A program made the position numbers and the translations under genes. Positions 50,301 to 62,699 of a DNA stretch of 64,000 nucleotides are shown here, piece by piece (position 1 is the stretch's first letter; the number at the start of each line of letters is the position of its first letter). Under the pieces are notes generated by a model. The model was not told the DNA's origin. It saw only the letters and a program-made list of their open reading frames with translations, and searched no databases. This DNA comes from Bilabrum cf. latius (lineage: Eukaryota > Bigyra: Bicosoecida > Bigyra > Bicosoecida). The stretch is from contig OZ237757.1 in assembly GCA_965178125.1 (NCBI GenBank), forward strand, positions 310,001 to 374,000. The letters run 5' to 3'.

Positions 50301-53214
50301 GCGGGAGGAGCTGGAACGGCTGGAGCAGCAGCACAGGGCAGACATGCAGCGCACCGCAGATAAGATCGATAGCTTGAGAGAACAGGAGCGCCAGCAGAGG
50401 TCGGAGGCCCATGGGTTGCGACAGGACGCAGGGGACTTGCAGAGTGAGCTTGCGCAAGCATAGGCTGGCCTGGAGTAGGCACGCAATGAGATCGCCCAGC
50501 TGCAAGACGACACCAAAGTGCACTCGCAGCAGCGACGAGCGTTGCAGCAGCAACTGCAAGACGTAGAGAAGGCGCTGCAAGAGGCAGAGACGCGCGAACA
50601 CATGCTTTAGCGCGATCTGGCTGACCGGCAAGCGCGGCTAGAGGAGGGCAGGGAAGAGATTGAAGGTCTCGAATCTGCCCTGCAAGCCCAAGAATCCCAG
50701 CTGCAACAAGCCAAGCAAGCTCTCCAGGGTGCCCTCAGTGACCGAGAGCAGGCAGAGCAGGACGCGGCTCGAGCCAACGAGGGGAAGCGCATCGCAGAAG
50801 AGAAAGCCTCAGAGTATGAAGATGCCGCGCATCGAGCCCACGCCGATGCCTAGCAGTCTAGGCTTGAGGCAGAGGACGCTCGTGCAGAGGCTGAGGCTGC
50901 GCTGGAAGCCGCGGCTGAGGCAGAGGCGGAGCGTGAGTAGCTCGAGAAGCAGCTGGAATCCACACAGGCAACTCTTGCCGACGCGAAGCAGAGGGAGGTG
51001 TCCAGTCAAGAGGCCTTGCAGGATGCCAGGCAGAGCATCCATGACCTTCACAGAGACCTGGACGAGGCAGCTGCCGGGTCTGCGTCTGAGCGAAGGGAAC
51101 TGCAGTAGGCGCTGGAGGATGCAGGATCGACCGCTGAGGAGGCTGCGCAGGCGCTGCGGGCGGAGCGTCATCGGAGGCAGGGTGCCGAGCAGCAGCTGCA
51201 AGAGGCCGCAGCGGACTTTGAGCGGGAGAGAGCCGGGCGAGGGCACGCCGATTCTCTTTTGAAATCGGCTCGAAGCGAGATCAAGGCGATGCAAGCGGCT
51301 GTGGCCGACCAGCAGTCGCAGTTGGAGCACCTGGAGCAGGTGCAGAACGAGCTGCAGTCCCAGTTGGAGGAGGCGCGTGCGGCACGCCGGGACGCAGAGG
51401 AGCTCGCAGCCGAACGGGACGAAGATGCGACCAGAGCCGACGAGCAAGCCCGCGGCGCGCAATCAGAGGCAGCCGATGCCAAGCATGCCGCAGGACGTGC
51501 CAAGGAGGAATCCACGCGCCTATCCAAGGAAGTCGCCGATCTGGCCCGCAGGATGGATGAGGCAGAGGCGGGGAGAAGGGAGGCTGTCGCGGCGATGGAA
51601 GACGCCCAGCACCGCGCGGATCGCCTCGAAGCGGCACTGAAGCTCGCCCAGACGGAGATGGCTGCCACGTCCGCTGACAGCCGATCGAAGGTGGACGAGC
51701 TTCGCGCGCGCATGCAGGCGGCAGCACGGGCCAGGGAACAAGAGGCCAGCAGGGTGTGGGCGGATGCGGAGGGGGCAGTGCGCGCGGTGGCAGCTGGGCT
51801 TGATGGGCAGGCGGCGGCGTTAGGACTGCTAGATTTCGATCGCAGCGATGGAGGTGACGCGGCAGCATCTGCGTCGTCATCTAAGTCGGGGGTAGGAGTG
51901 CAGGGGGTGATGGCGGCAGCGCGACGCATGGCGGACCAAGCCAGACAGGCCATGCAGCGAGTGGTGCACCTGCAGCAGCAGACCAAAGACGCAGAGCAGC
52001 AAACCTAGGCGCTGAAGGCTGCCCTAGAAGATGCGCGAGAGCGCTCAATTGAGGCGGAGCAGGACCGCGACAAGCTGCAAGCAGAGTGCAAGCAACTCAG
52101 CAGGGCGGAGCAGGAAGCACGAACTGCACTTGAGCAGGCGGAGCGCCGCGCGCAGCAGGCCCTTGACAAGGTGCGTGCAAGCGCCACCATCGCGCGCGAG
52201 TGGGAACAGGCAGCGGCGGGGTACAGGGCAGAGCTTGCCAGGGAGCACGCAGCCAAGGGTAGCTCTGTTGCAGCCATGACGTCTGGTGGCGCGATTCGGC
52301 CCAGGCGCAGCAGCGTAGCAAGTGCAACGTCTGCCAGCGTGCTTCGGCCGTCTGAATTGCAGCAACATCGGAGCACCAGTGCATAGCATGCCCAGCCGTC
52401 GAAGCGATTGGACTCGGGGCATCGTGCAAAGCAGCAGGAGCAGCAGCCGGTGACTGTTGGGGCAGTCGATACCACGCCCGTGAGACGGCCAACCAGGCGA
52501 GATGGCACGCAGGGGGGCGAGGAGCTGCCTGGAACCCCGGATAGCCTGCGATGGTCTGGCGGTAAGCATGTTCGAGGCACAGGGTCGGATGGACTGGGCA
52601 ATGATGGTGCTAATGCTAGCAGCGGCACAAGCTCGCGTCCTAATGGGGGTGACTTTGGCAGGGCCGTGCAGACCCCGCAGATCGTGCGATCCATGCGAAC
52701 AGCCAGCGACCGGCTTGCAGAGCTCGAGAGGCGCGCTGCAGAGCTGAAGCAGGCTGGCGCACAGATGCGTCAAGAGCATGGCTTGCCAGCAGTGCAGGAT
52801 GACGGCCAGTCAGGTCCTCTATCCAATAGGCCAAGCGAGTTGGATGCTTTCAGGGACGCTGGCAAGGGTACCAGTTCTGGCAGTGGGGGGTAGCACCATG
52901 GCCAAACAGGGCACCATGGCCAAACAGGCCCGTCACGGAGCCCTCCTGGACCCACGAGCCGGCCAGCCGATCCCATGGCAGGCCCAGACCGCGGCCGCTC
53001 GCCTTTGCCGAGGAGCCGAGGTGCTCGGGCTCCGGCTGCTGGGCACACTGCCGGAGCTTCGGGACCCCAGCCTGCATCAAGCGGTCGACAGAGTGGCCTC
53101 GGCTCATCGCAGGGGCTGGACAGCAGCCAGATGTCGTCAAGCGGCGCGAGACGAGGCCCCAGCAGGAGGGCCCCAGTTGTGGAGCTAGACATCTATATGG
53201 GGGACGGGGATTGA
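44395..53214 (+). CDS. Giant coiled-coil protein, 2,939 residues
   Basis: One uninterrupted frame from ATG 44395 to TGA 53212-53214, containing about two dozen in-frame TAGs. Residues 1-160 are moderately conserved-looking (SYIDADTFEELMARAPNLDR, LVLHQIMDI). Residues about 200-1,350 are Ser/Gly/Asp-rich and mostly disordered, with short helices. Residues about 1,440-2,560 form very long heptad-repeat coiled coils (ERELDSAKRRVQDAEHAARD, DDARRQLRSG). The C-terminus is disordered and Arg/Ser/Gly-rich. A TAG lies within a Gln run (QQQQ-UAG-LQQ, 48451-48453). The size and composition are like golgins, rootletin or centrosomal scaffold proteins; none can be assigned from sequence reading alone. TAG is frequent because the protein is Gln-rich. 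Its start is only 14 bp from the proposed start of the divergent nuclease gene. Confidence 0.8.
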
Positions 53215-53355
53215 TAAATGATTGTGCCACCATGGATCTAGGATGGCAACAGATACAATATTCTTGAAATTTTAAAACAATCCTGGATTCTGGACATTGC
53301 ATTCCTTCTGAAATCCGGGGGCAGCGCGCATCCAGGGCCCCAGAGCCACGCGAGG
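53215..53355. other. Convergent spacer, 141 bp
   Basis: AT-rich (AATTTTAAAACAATCC) gap between the coiled-coil gene (+) and the next gene (-). Confidence 0.5.
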
Positions 53356-54459
53356 TCACGAGCCACCCGCACCGCCGCTCGCTACCGAGGCACCCTTAGG
53401 TGCAGCGTCCGCGTCCTGGTCCGCGCCGCTGTCGGGTTCCTTCCAGCTGCCATCCTCGGTGGCTCTCGCCTCGAACCAGGCCAAATCCTGCGGCCACGGT
53501 GGCACGCCTCCCGGCCTCGTCCTCTTCTTCGACTTCCAAGCGGATCCTTTCACGAACGGTGAACCGTGAAGCGGCATTGCAGCCCTGTACAGGCCCCGTG
53601 TGAAGAACTAGTGCCCTCCCCACACAGGGTGTCGCCCGTCCAGCAGGCTGAGTTTAGGCCTTTCGCCATCGCTATCCTTCCCGATACCGCCGCCGCCAGG
53701 CATGCTCTCCTCTGCAACGTCTGCCGATTCGCCGCGTGCCCCTGCCGCGCTGCCCCCATCACCTGCCGCTGGCTCTACCGCATCCTCCCCTCCAACTCTC
53801 ACGGGCTCTTTGCCCCCGAACGGCACGATCCACCTCAGGCTGAAAGGGTCTTCGAACCCCTTCCTCGCGATCAGGCACACGGCGCCCACCTCGAACGCAC
53901 CCTCGAACGCGGCCGGGACGTATCCTTCCTCACCCGGCTGCAACCCACGGCGCGGTTCCGGTTTTGCGGCGGCGCCAGGTGCTACTCCCGAACTCGCCTC
54001 GACGGGAGCCCCGGCCGAAGCACCACCTGCCAGCGGCCCGTGGGGGTGCCCGGAGGTATGCCCGCCTGTGGCGGCTTCGGCAGTAGCCGAAGCTCCTGCT
54101 CGTCTGCCTTTGGGGCGCCGTGGAGGCTCTGTCCCGGTTTGCAGTCGATGAGCAGCGGCTGCGGCCATTTTCCCCGAGGGGAGTTGCCCCACGGATGCGT
54201 GCGGAGCATACCTGCCACCGCCCCTCTCGCGAAGGTGGTCGCACTAGGGAAACGCCTCCAACAAGAATCCATACAAACGCTGCCACGGATCATCGAATTT
54301 ATGGTCGCTTGACTCCTTTGATGATTCAAGGGACGGATCCTTAGCGTCAGCTGCGGCTTCATCGACTGGATCGACCGGAGTTGGAGAGAGCCATAGCGTA
54401 GCAGAGCTGCCATGGTCGAACTTATCGAATCGATCTAAACCGATCTCAAACGGTTTCAT
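53356..54459 (-). CDS. Unrecognised 367-residue protein
   Basis: ATG 54457-54459 to TGA 53356-53358, with TAGs at 54244 and 53608 read as Gln. The N-terminus MKPFEIGLDRFDKF and the segment DDPWQRLYGFLLEAF are non-repetitive. The middle is Ala/Gly-rich and likely disordered. A more ordered stretch follows (GYVPAAFEGAFEVGAVCLIA, DPFSLRWIVPFGG, LLDGRHPVWGG), then a Lys/Arg patch and a WFEAR motif near the end. Conventional codon usage and three long consistent segments separated only by TAG argue that it is real. No domain was recognised and no signal peptide or membrane helix is evident. It is divergent from the FkbM-like gene. Confidence 0.5.
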
Positions 54460-54777
54460 AGCAATAAGTGCTTTCGATGCCTACGATGCAGCCGCCTCAA
54501 ATTCACTCTCTGGTAAGAACGGGTACATTACGTTCACGTGCGGAGGCCATCTGGTGTGCGCCCTATCAAACTCATACCGAAGGAGCTACAATCTAGCCCA
54601 GCATCGCAGTGGTGGAATAACACACAGCGCAGTCTTAACTACTGGTTCAATCGACCCGGACACCTTTGACATGCTGCTCGGAATGCGTTCTTGCTCCGTT
54701 GCCACCGGCATGCTATTTTTGCAAACCGGAACCACACGCTTTCGCGATCGCCACCGCCGGAACATAGCGTAGAAGCC
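54460..54777. other. Divergent spacer, 318 bp
   Basis: Lies between the start of the unrecognised - strand gene and the FkbM-like gene, and presumably contains both promoters. The + frame leading into the FkbM gene is open for a short distance upstream of the chosen ATG, so a slightly longer N-terminus is possible. Confidence 0.4.
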
Positions 54778-56157
54778 ATGGAAAACGTGCTGGAGTAGGT
54801 GAAGCAAAACTTCAACGAAGTTATTGACGGATACAGCACGTGGGTCTTGGTCCTGGCCGGGGTTTCTTTGATCGTGTCAGTGCTGTCGGTGTTTGCTCTG
54901 GTTGTTGCCTGCGCTCGAACTCGCTTCAGGGTAGGCCCTTCCATCATTGAATGGACAAAATTGATGCAATATGGCTGGGATACTATTGGCGTGCCCCTGT
55001 CGATCTGCCTGAGGCAATACCCCGTCGTCGGTGAGCTCGATGCCTTGCATGCGGAGTATTGTGTTCGTTGACTCTTCTCCAATTCGATCTGCTGGTTGCC
55101 ATCGTATATCGTGCTCGCAGCCTCCTGTCAGATTCCGTTCTTTCACAACCTCCGCGACGTGTACTCGTTCGTATTCGGCTGGAAGCGCGACGGAGTGTTC
55201 GTCGAGATCGGCGCCTTTGATGGCGAGACGATTTCCAACACGTGCTGCCTCGCCGACATCGGGTGGGAGGGCCACTACATCGAACCGGTCCCGCAGTACG
55301 CCGCGCAATGCAAAGCGCGTCACGCCCGCAACCCGAAAGTCAGCGTGCACCAGTACGCTGTGGGCAAGACGGCAGACGAGGGCAAGACCATCGAGCTGCA
55401 GGTTGCAGGGCCTTTCAGCAGCGGTGACGACGAAGAGATCGCCGCGATGAACAAAATGGGGCCGCTACTGCAGTTCCTGGCATTCTTCGGCTGGACCGCC
55501 AGCGGAGAGACAGCCAAGGCGACCATCAAGCCCCTCAATGCCGTGCTGGAGGAGGACGCAGGCATGGCGGCTGTGGACGGAAGCGACGGGGAGGACGAGG
55601 GCAAGAAGGGCAAGAAGGGTAAGAAGAGCAGCAAGGGAGGCCCCAGGAAGCGCCGCGGATCGAGGTCTAACGGGGAGCTGGCAGACAGCGCTACCAACGC
55701 CGCTGCCTCCGCCTCAAAGGCGGACCAGAAAGGCGACTCCAAGATCACGACTGCCACCATGCAGCTGGCCACCGCCGATGACGAGGAGGAAGAGAAGGAT
55801 GATTCCGAGTTCGTGAAGCGCGCTCTCAGGAGCGCCGGGTTTGCGACCGGCGAGGACGGCAATGACGCAGAGGAAGATTCGTCGACGGTTCGCTTTGCCA
55901 TGGACGTGATGGTGCTGGACGTGGAAGGCATGGAATGGCAGGTGCTCAAGGACTTTGACCTGCCCAAGCACAGGCCCCGGCTTGCCATCGTGGAGATTTA
56001 GGAGAAGCTCACCCGCATGCAGGGTGACAGGAGGCAGCTGCGCGACGCTGCTCGCATCGAGGAGTATTTCTACAACCACGGGTACTCGATCCTGTACCGT
56101 GATGTGATTAACACCGTGTTTATCCACAGGGCGGTGCGGTGCCACGGAGAGAACTGA
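54778..56157 (+). CDS. Membrane-anchored FkbM-type methyltransferase
   Basis: Exon 1 54778-55030 and exon 2 55121-56157 (TGA), about 429 residues. TAGs at 54793 and 55999 are read through. The N-terminus has one hydrophobic segment (WVLVLAGVSLIVSVLSVFAL), predicting a type II anchor. After the intron comes the SAM-binding motif VFVEIGAFDGETISNTCC, then HYIEPVPQYAAQC, typical of FkbM methyltransferases. A long acidic and Lys-rich insert (about 55,560-55,870; KKGKKGKK) interrupts the domain before VMVLDVEGMEWQVLKDF and LAIVEI-UAG-EKL, the usual C-terminal FkbM strands. FkbM enzymes methylate hydroxyl groups on sugars, lipids or natural products; in eukaryotes they are often Golgi-located, which fits the anchor. 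Substrate unknown. Confidence 0.75.
55031..55120 (+). other. Intron of the FkbM-like gene
   Basis: GTGAGC...CTCGCAG, 90 bp, phase 1. It removes an in-frame TGA (55069-55071) and joins LRQYPVV to ASCQIPFFHNLRD. Confidence 0.75.
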
Positions 56158-56904
56158 ACTGAAAGACGCATTGCGCCGATTGCTACTGCAGCATGCGGTT
56201 GGGCTAGTAGAACATTCCAAGAAGAATGATCGGCTGGGCGGCTCATTGCACTGGTCACTTTGATCAAGGGGGTATGTTGGAGGGAGTCGGGGGAGGGGGG
56301 ATATATTGATGTGAGCAGTTGCATGGGCAGTGGAAGCTCTGGAACTGATGCGGCGAGACTGTGTGCTCCTATCTCCAGGAGGCTTCCAGCGTCGCATGTA
56401 TGCGACGCTGGTGCTTCCTGAATCGGAGTCCAGCTTGCTTGTTGGTTCAATTGCACCGTAGAAATTTCATTTTCGCAACGACCACTGGTCGGCGACCATG
56501 TCTGGCTTCAATTTTGGTTTTGCGACCAATCCAACCCGGAACCAGTTGCAACCGCACCCACGAACTTTTCCGTTCGCGACGCAGGACCGCCACGACCAAA
56601 AATCCAACGGATTCGACGTTTGTGAATACACTTACACGCAAAGTTGTGTCATTACATACTTTCTGTTTGAGTTTTTGGAATGAGAGGGGCGTAGCGGGCC
56701 CCCACGGCCCCCTCAGGCGGCCTTGCTTCGACGATCGGTCGAACAGAGGGGATCTACGCCACTGGGCCGCGATAGTTTAAGAGCTCGAGCCACTCAAGGG
56801 TGGGTACACGCACTCGAACGGCTGGTGCTGCCAGTCATAGGCATCGTGGCAAGTAGGGCACGGCTGGAGGAAGCTAGCGTGCCGCGGGCAGGGGAGGACT
56901 AGAC
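56158..56904. other. Intergenic region, about 0.75 kb
   Basis: AT-richer than the genes, with no conserved product. The frame of the following gene is open back to an ATG at 56680 (after TGA 56668), so up to 75 extra residues could be coding. Their composition is less gene-like, so 56905 was preferred. Confidence 0.45.
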
Positions 56905-59900
56905 ATGGATTTGCTCCAAAGGGCGCAACGGGTTGTAGTAGACGGAGAAAACGTGCAAGATGTGGTGTCACAGCATGCAGCTGGAAGCTTGCGATTGTCG
57001 CCTCTCACGGAATCGAAACAGCCAGAGCGGGAAGCGCCGGTCGCCCCGGTCGACGGCACGTCCCAAATGTTGCCGCAGGCGGCCGCAAGCACATCTGGCG
57101 CTCGGCGCAGTCGGCGATAGCCGCAACCTCACGTGCGCACGGATTTGCAGCCGTACAGCGATCCCCTGCCCGGTTCCACGAAAGGGGCAAATGCCCGTGC
57201 GAGCACAGCCGGCCGTGCTCGCACGCCTTCCGAGGGTGACGACGCGGTGTCGTACCTTGACGACTAGGGCGACAACGGCAGCAAATCATCGAAAGAGATC
57301 GATCCGGACGACGGCGTGAACTGGAGGGAAGAGGCCCACAGGTGGCGACAGGCACATGACGAGCTCCGGCACAGAGCCGACGAGGCCAGCCTGGCTGCGC
57401 GGCGCCGCCAGGCTGCGGAACACGCAGAGACCCGGAGGCAGCTGCTGGAGCTGCAGGCAAGGTAGGCAAAAGCCGAGGCCGAGGCGGCGCAGCTGCGGCA
57501 GCGGATGCGGCGCGCCGGGCTGGCCTCGCGGGACGGTGGTCCCGCGGCGACTCCTGCATTCCGGCCCGGCAGGGGCGGAACCGGCGTGCCTGGGGGTGGT
57601 CAGGGCGGCGACGAGTAGCAGCAACAAAAGGAGGGCCACGACGAAGAGGCAGACGCGGCCGCAGACGAAGAGGCGCTGGGCAAGGCCGTAGAAGCTGCCA
57701 GACAGGCAGCAGCGGCAGAGTGGGAGGGCAAGGTGAAGGACATGGAGGCGGAGCGTGCCAGGGAACTGGCGGTAATCAGGCAGCAGCAGGACGCGGAGCG
57801 GAAGCGACTCGCGGAGCAGCGGGACACGGCGGAGCAGGCATTGAGGTCGGGGATGCGACGGGAGGCGGACGTGTCCAAGGAACTAGTGGTCCTCCGGACC
57901 AGGTCGCACCGTCTCAAGTCCAAGCTTGCAGAGGCGCAGGAGGAGGCCAAGAAACTGGCGGAGCAGCGGGACGCCGCGGTCCGCAGCGGCCGATCGTCAT
58001 CCAAGCCGGCCTCGACGGCCAACGGCAGCTCTGCAGAGACGAGCGCGGCTTCAGCCCGACGAGCCGCCCGAGAAGCCGTCGACGAAGCGCACGCCGACGC
58101 AGCCGATGCAAGCAGCGCGTCGCGCGACGCCAGCGCCCCTGGGATGGCAGAGGCCCAGGCGGCTCTCCGTGAAAGGGAGCAGCGCGTGCTGGAACTGGAG
58201 GCGAACCGCTGGAAGGCAAAGGCCAAGAGGGAGGCGGCGTCCAGGGAACAACTGGAGAGGGAGGTCCTCGCTGAGAGGAAGCGCAGGCACGCCGCAGAGG
58301 AGAGGGCAAAGCTGGAGGCAGACAGGAGGCGTGATGCAGAGTCCCATGCAGTGGCAAGCGCCAGCGTGGGTGCAGGTGGCAGCCAGAGCCACGGCGGCAT
58401 AGGCCCCCGGCCATCCATGACCTCTCTGGGGTCCCACGCGGGTGCCGATGCGTCGACCGCGGGCCAGCTGGAGGAGCTGCACAGCGCGCTGAGGCAGGCG
58501 CAGGAAGAGGCGGCCGAGGCCCGGGCCGCGGAGCGCCGAGCCACGGCGGATGCGCACCTGTGGAAAGTCCGCTGGGAGCAGCAAGACGCGCGCATCAGCG
58601 CCGCGCAGCAGAGGGCGCTGGACAGACGCAGGAGACAGAGAGAGGCTGCAGCGAGGCAGGCGGGGACGGGCGCCGATAGCGGGAGAATGAGTGAAACTGA
58701 CGGCGACGCGATGACTGCCCGAAGCGGTGCTGACGATGGCACCACTGCGCTCGAAGACGCGATGGCGGACGGGCTGCTGCTTGGCTCGTTGGCCAGCGGA
58801 TCACAGCGGGACGTGCTGCTGCTCGGTGCACCGACACCCACCCTAAACAAGCCAGGCATATCGGTGCCCGACCGGTCGAAGTCGCCTTCCGGCATCGCGG
58901 GTGGTGCTAATGACGGTGATGGCAGCGAGGAGGCGCATTTGGATGGCCCCGCCAGGCAGGGGGCAGCAGTTCGCACACCCAGGAGCAGGCAGTCGCGCCG
59001 CAGCGACAGGCTCGACGATGAGTAGGGTGCCGGGCAGCAGTTGGGGGCCTCTTTCCCCTCCCGAGAAAGGGACGGGGGGGTCAATCGTGCTACTTCAGCC
59101 CCTCCCACTCGGGGCGGAAGCAGGCGGCGCGGGGCCGGTTCGCCCGTGTAGCAGCAGGCTGGCGATGCCGGGGACGACCCGGCCCATCCAAGCAATGCCG
59201 GGAAGCCCCCTCGCACCCCGTCGGGTTTGCCGAACAGGACCGTGACGAGTGCCGATAGGGTCGGGAGGGGTGCTGGTGCAGGCACGCCGCCTGTCGTGCA
59301 CACCACAGATCTCGAGACGGCACTGCGGGACCTCACAACGCCCAGCGTGGGCTCACTGCCTGACGGTAGCAGGGCCAGAACGGCACCGTCGGGCAGTCGC
59401 AGGGGCGGGCGCGGCGCCGGTTTGACCACCCCATTGGGCAGCCCCGTGATGCTGCACGAGACCGGCGGTCTGTTTGGCACATCTCCCGGCAAGCAGGGTG
59501 GTCAAGCCGCGGGGTAGGAAGGTTTCCGCATCCCGCCGATGACCGCCGGTGTGGGTCTCGGCGGAAGGGGGCGTCCCGGCTCTGCCCATGATGACGGTCC
59601 GTTGGACGAGGCCGGAAGCAGCAGGCTGGCCGAGCTGGCTGGGGAGGTGCAGAGGCTGCGCCTGCGGAGCGAGAGAGCGGAGCGGGAGGCGAGGACGTGG
59701 AGGGACGAGGCCAGACAGGCCAAAGCATCGAGGGACAAGGCCGCGGCAAGGCATGCAGAGGCGCTGGCCGCGGCTCGGGTGGCTGTGCAGGAGGCAGAAC
59801 GAAGGACCGATGCAGAGCTGGCTCGGCTGCACGAAGAAAATCGCACGCTTGTCAACCAGCTCGTGTCTTCGCAGGCAGGGATTGACCAGGCCCAGGCACG

Positions 59901-62580
59901 GGCAGAGGAGTTGCGCGGGGCAGCGGCGGCTTGGAGAGACAAGGCAGCGAAACAGGAAACTCGCGCGCAGGAAGCCGAGGCGCACGCCCATGCGGAAGCA
60001 CAAGAACTGAATCGGCAGCAGCAGATGCTCCGGGAGGAGCAGCAGAGATAGGGGCATGGCGCAAGCAAGCCGTCCGGTGTAGCCTCTGCACACCACGGTG
60101 GGGAACGTCTACCGCACGCGGACGCGTCAGCCTCGGCCTCGGCCGCTGCCAGCAAAGCTGCCAGGCTGCTGATGGCCCTACGCGCCCCCTTGTTTCGGCG
60201 AAGGAACGAATCGTTCCACCACTGGGCCCATGCGACCGGCGCGGGGATCTACGGCTGGGCCGATCATGATGATGCAGACGCACGGCTGGCCGTGCCAAGC
60301 GGCGGCTCGCAGGGCAGCCAGCGGAGCATCTCTCGCACCGTGCACTCGTCGCCCACGTCTGAAGCCGCCGTGGCGCTCGCCAGCGCGGGAGGCCTCGCTG
60401 CTCGTCTCTCCAAGGAAGCCGATGACATGGAAAGGGACCGCTCCCAGAGAGGAGTGCTGCAGACGGAGCAGTCAAGAGCAAAGACGATGGCGGCACGCAG
60501 CGTTGCCATGGAAACTGCAGCAAGGGACGCGGGCGAGGCCGCCAAGCGCGCCCTCAGAGACGCCTCGGAGGCCAAGGCATAGCTGGGCAAGGAGCGCATG
60601 AAGCTCAACCAGGAAAGGGAGAAGGTGTTCAGGCTCAGCGTGGCGGCAGAAAAGGCCGCGAGAGCGTACCGCGCCAGCAACCTCCGGCACATGGCCTCGC
60701 TCTGTTCTTACGTGGCTGCGCATCGCCGCTCCCTCCGAAAGTGGGCTGCCATGTGGGTGGAAGGGAGGGAGAAGATCGAGGCAGGCGCGGCCAAGCTGCG
60801 GGCCCAGCTGCTGCAGCGCGTCGAGCATGCCCTGCGACAGGCCGGCGGGCTCAAGGAGGCGCTTGCCTCCCTGCCGCACGTGATGGCGTCTGCACCCGAC
60901 GGCGCGCTGCTGCAGCAGGGCAGGGAGGAGCAGGCCAGGCTCTCTACCATGCTGGCGGAGGCAAAGCAGCACAGGGACGAGACGCTCAAGCAGCTCATGG
61001 AGTCGAAGAAGCAGGAAGGAATGAGGCTTGGACAGGCCAGGGCATACGAGCACAAACTGCGGGAAGCTCTGTCTCTGTCTAGCCTGGACGGCAAGCAGAC
61101 GTAGAGCCAGGCGTATTCGTCCGCGGCGGCTGCGTCCACCTCTTCACGAATGGGCATGTCGTCTGGAAGCGTCCGAGGGGGCGGCAGCACCAGCAGCTCG
61201 GCAGCATTGGAGCTGCAGACGGTCGCCATGCAGGCCTCCCAGAGGCACGCTGCCAGGCTGCAGGCTGACTGCGAGGTGGCCGCTGAGAAGGTGGAGCAGG
61301 CCACTCGAGCCGCACGAAAGGCGCAGGAGAAGGCAAACGAGGCCGCGCGCGCCGAATGGGAGGCCATACGAACGGCCATGGCCAGCCGAGACGACTTGCT
61401 GGGTCGTGTGGTGGAGCAGTGGGCCGAGGCACACGGCAGCGTGGTGGATGCAGCCACGGAGGGGGCACGCGTGGACGTGCCCGACGCCAATTAGGCGGCC
61501 AAGGAAGCGAGAGAGTTGCTCGCCAGAGCAGAGGAGGCGCATCGAAGGGCGCAGGAAGCCGGGACCGAGGAGGCCGAGGAGAACGAGGAGGATCTCCGCG
61601 CGAGGCTAGAGGCAGAGGCAAAGGAAACGGTGAGACGGGCGCTGAGGCTCGACTACCTGCAGGCAGAAGCAAGGGACTACGCGGTACGAGAGGCCGTGGG
61701 CGAGCTGGAGGAGATGGGCTCCATCGAGGGGGTCCACAACACTCGTCACACCGGTAGTTTGTAGGGCAGGCGCGGCTCTAACGCCTCTGCGGCGGCGCGG
61801 GGCCCAGCAGAGGGGGGGAGGCGGGGGCGACGCGCCTCGCAGCAAGAAATGGCGCTGATGGCACCGCCAGTTGCCGTGCCGCCGCTGGGGAACAGGCAGG
61901 GCAGCGCGCTGACTCACGCTGCTCAGCTGCAGCTGCAGGCTAGGGCAAGGCAGCAGGCGCGGGCGCAGCAGCCCACCATCACGGGTGCGCTTTGGACGAG
62001 ACGGCCGCTGATCCGAGCCGGAGAAGAGGACCGCATGGCAATGAGTCACGGTGCGCTGCCGCCAGTCAGCACCGGTGGTCGCCAGGGAACAAGAGGAGTA
62101 GGTGGCGGGCGGTCACCGGCCCAGGCGTGGGGCACACCGGGCGGCATGCGTCCGGCCACGCCTATGGATGCACTGGCCGCGTCCAGGGGCCACACACCCG
62201 GGTCTCGAGGGCGGAGCAGGGGTGGTGGTCAATCCAGGGGAGGACTGGGATCCACCGGTGGGTTCAGCGGCGGCCAAGACGGCGGGTTCGGGGCCGGGGT
62301 TGTGGAGGACGACGGGGACGCCAACGTGAGCTCGCTGGAGCTGTCCCTGGCCCGGGCACAGGTGAGGGAGAGGGACGAGGCTGCGAGGCAGAACCACTGG
62401 GGGGCTACCTCCTGGAGGCCTTGGGAGTCGGGTGCGTACCAGGGCATGGAGGACAGGAGGAGGGCGAGGTCGAGGCAGGGCGGGGAGCGCGCGGGGCCAG
62501 GTGCTGGTCGAGGTCAGGGGAGGGGGCGGGGCAGGAGAGCCGGCAGTCGGGGGCGGAGCAGGAAAGGTCGAAAGGGGTGA
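56905..62580 (+). CDS. Large coiled-coil protein, about 1,891 residues
   Basis: ATG 56905 to TGA 62578-62580 in one frame, with about a dozen TAGs (57118, 57265, 57463, 57616, 59023, 59515, 60049, 60580, 61102, 61492, 61762 and others). Ala/Arg/Glu-rich coiled coils occupy about 57,280-58,660, 59,620-60,050 and 60,400-61,740 (ERARELAVIRQQQDAERKR, EREARTWRDEARQAK). They are separated by Gly/Ser/Pro-rich disordered linkers. A less repetitive segment at about 60,160-60,260 (RRNESFHHWAHATGAGIYG) and another at 60,660-60,760 (SLCSYVAAHRRSLRKWAAMW) may be small folded elements. The C-terminus is Arg/Gly-rich. It is probably a cytoskeletal or ciliary scaffold by composition; no homologue was recognised. 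It resembles the 44-53 kb gene in style but no clear shared motif was seen. Confidence 0.72.
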
Positions 62581-62647
62581 ATCTTTCACAGACAAGGCCA
62601 GTACAAAGTGGTCGAGAGCCAAGGACGCTGTAGCGTTGCGTTTTAGC

Positions 62648-62653
62648 AATAAA
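62648..62653 (+). terminator. Likely polyadenylation signal
   Basis: AATAAA about 70 bp after the TGA of the coiled-coil gene, in the 119-bp gap before the GH20 gene. Confidence 0.5.
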
Positions 62654-62699
62654 ATATGATATTTGCTTGCAGATCCCAATCTGGGACATTCCGCCCAAC

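Noticed and set aside
57600-59492. 630-aa - strand ORF opposite the second coiled-coil gene
   Set aside because: Composition (Ser/Ala/Leu/Cys) is the complement of an Ala/Glu/Arg coiled coil; no domain, and the + frame is continuous for 5.7 kb.
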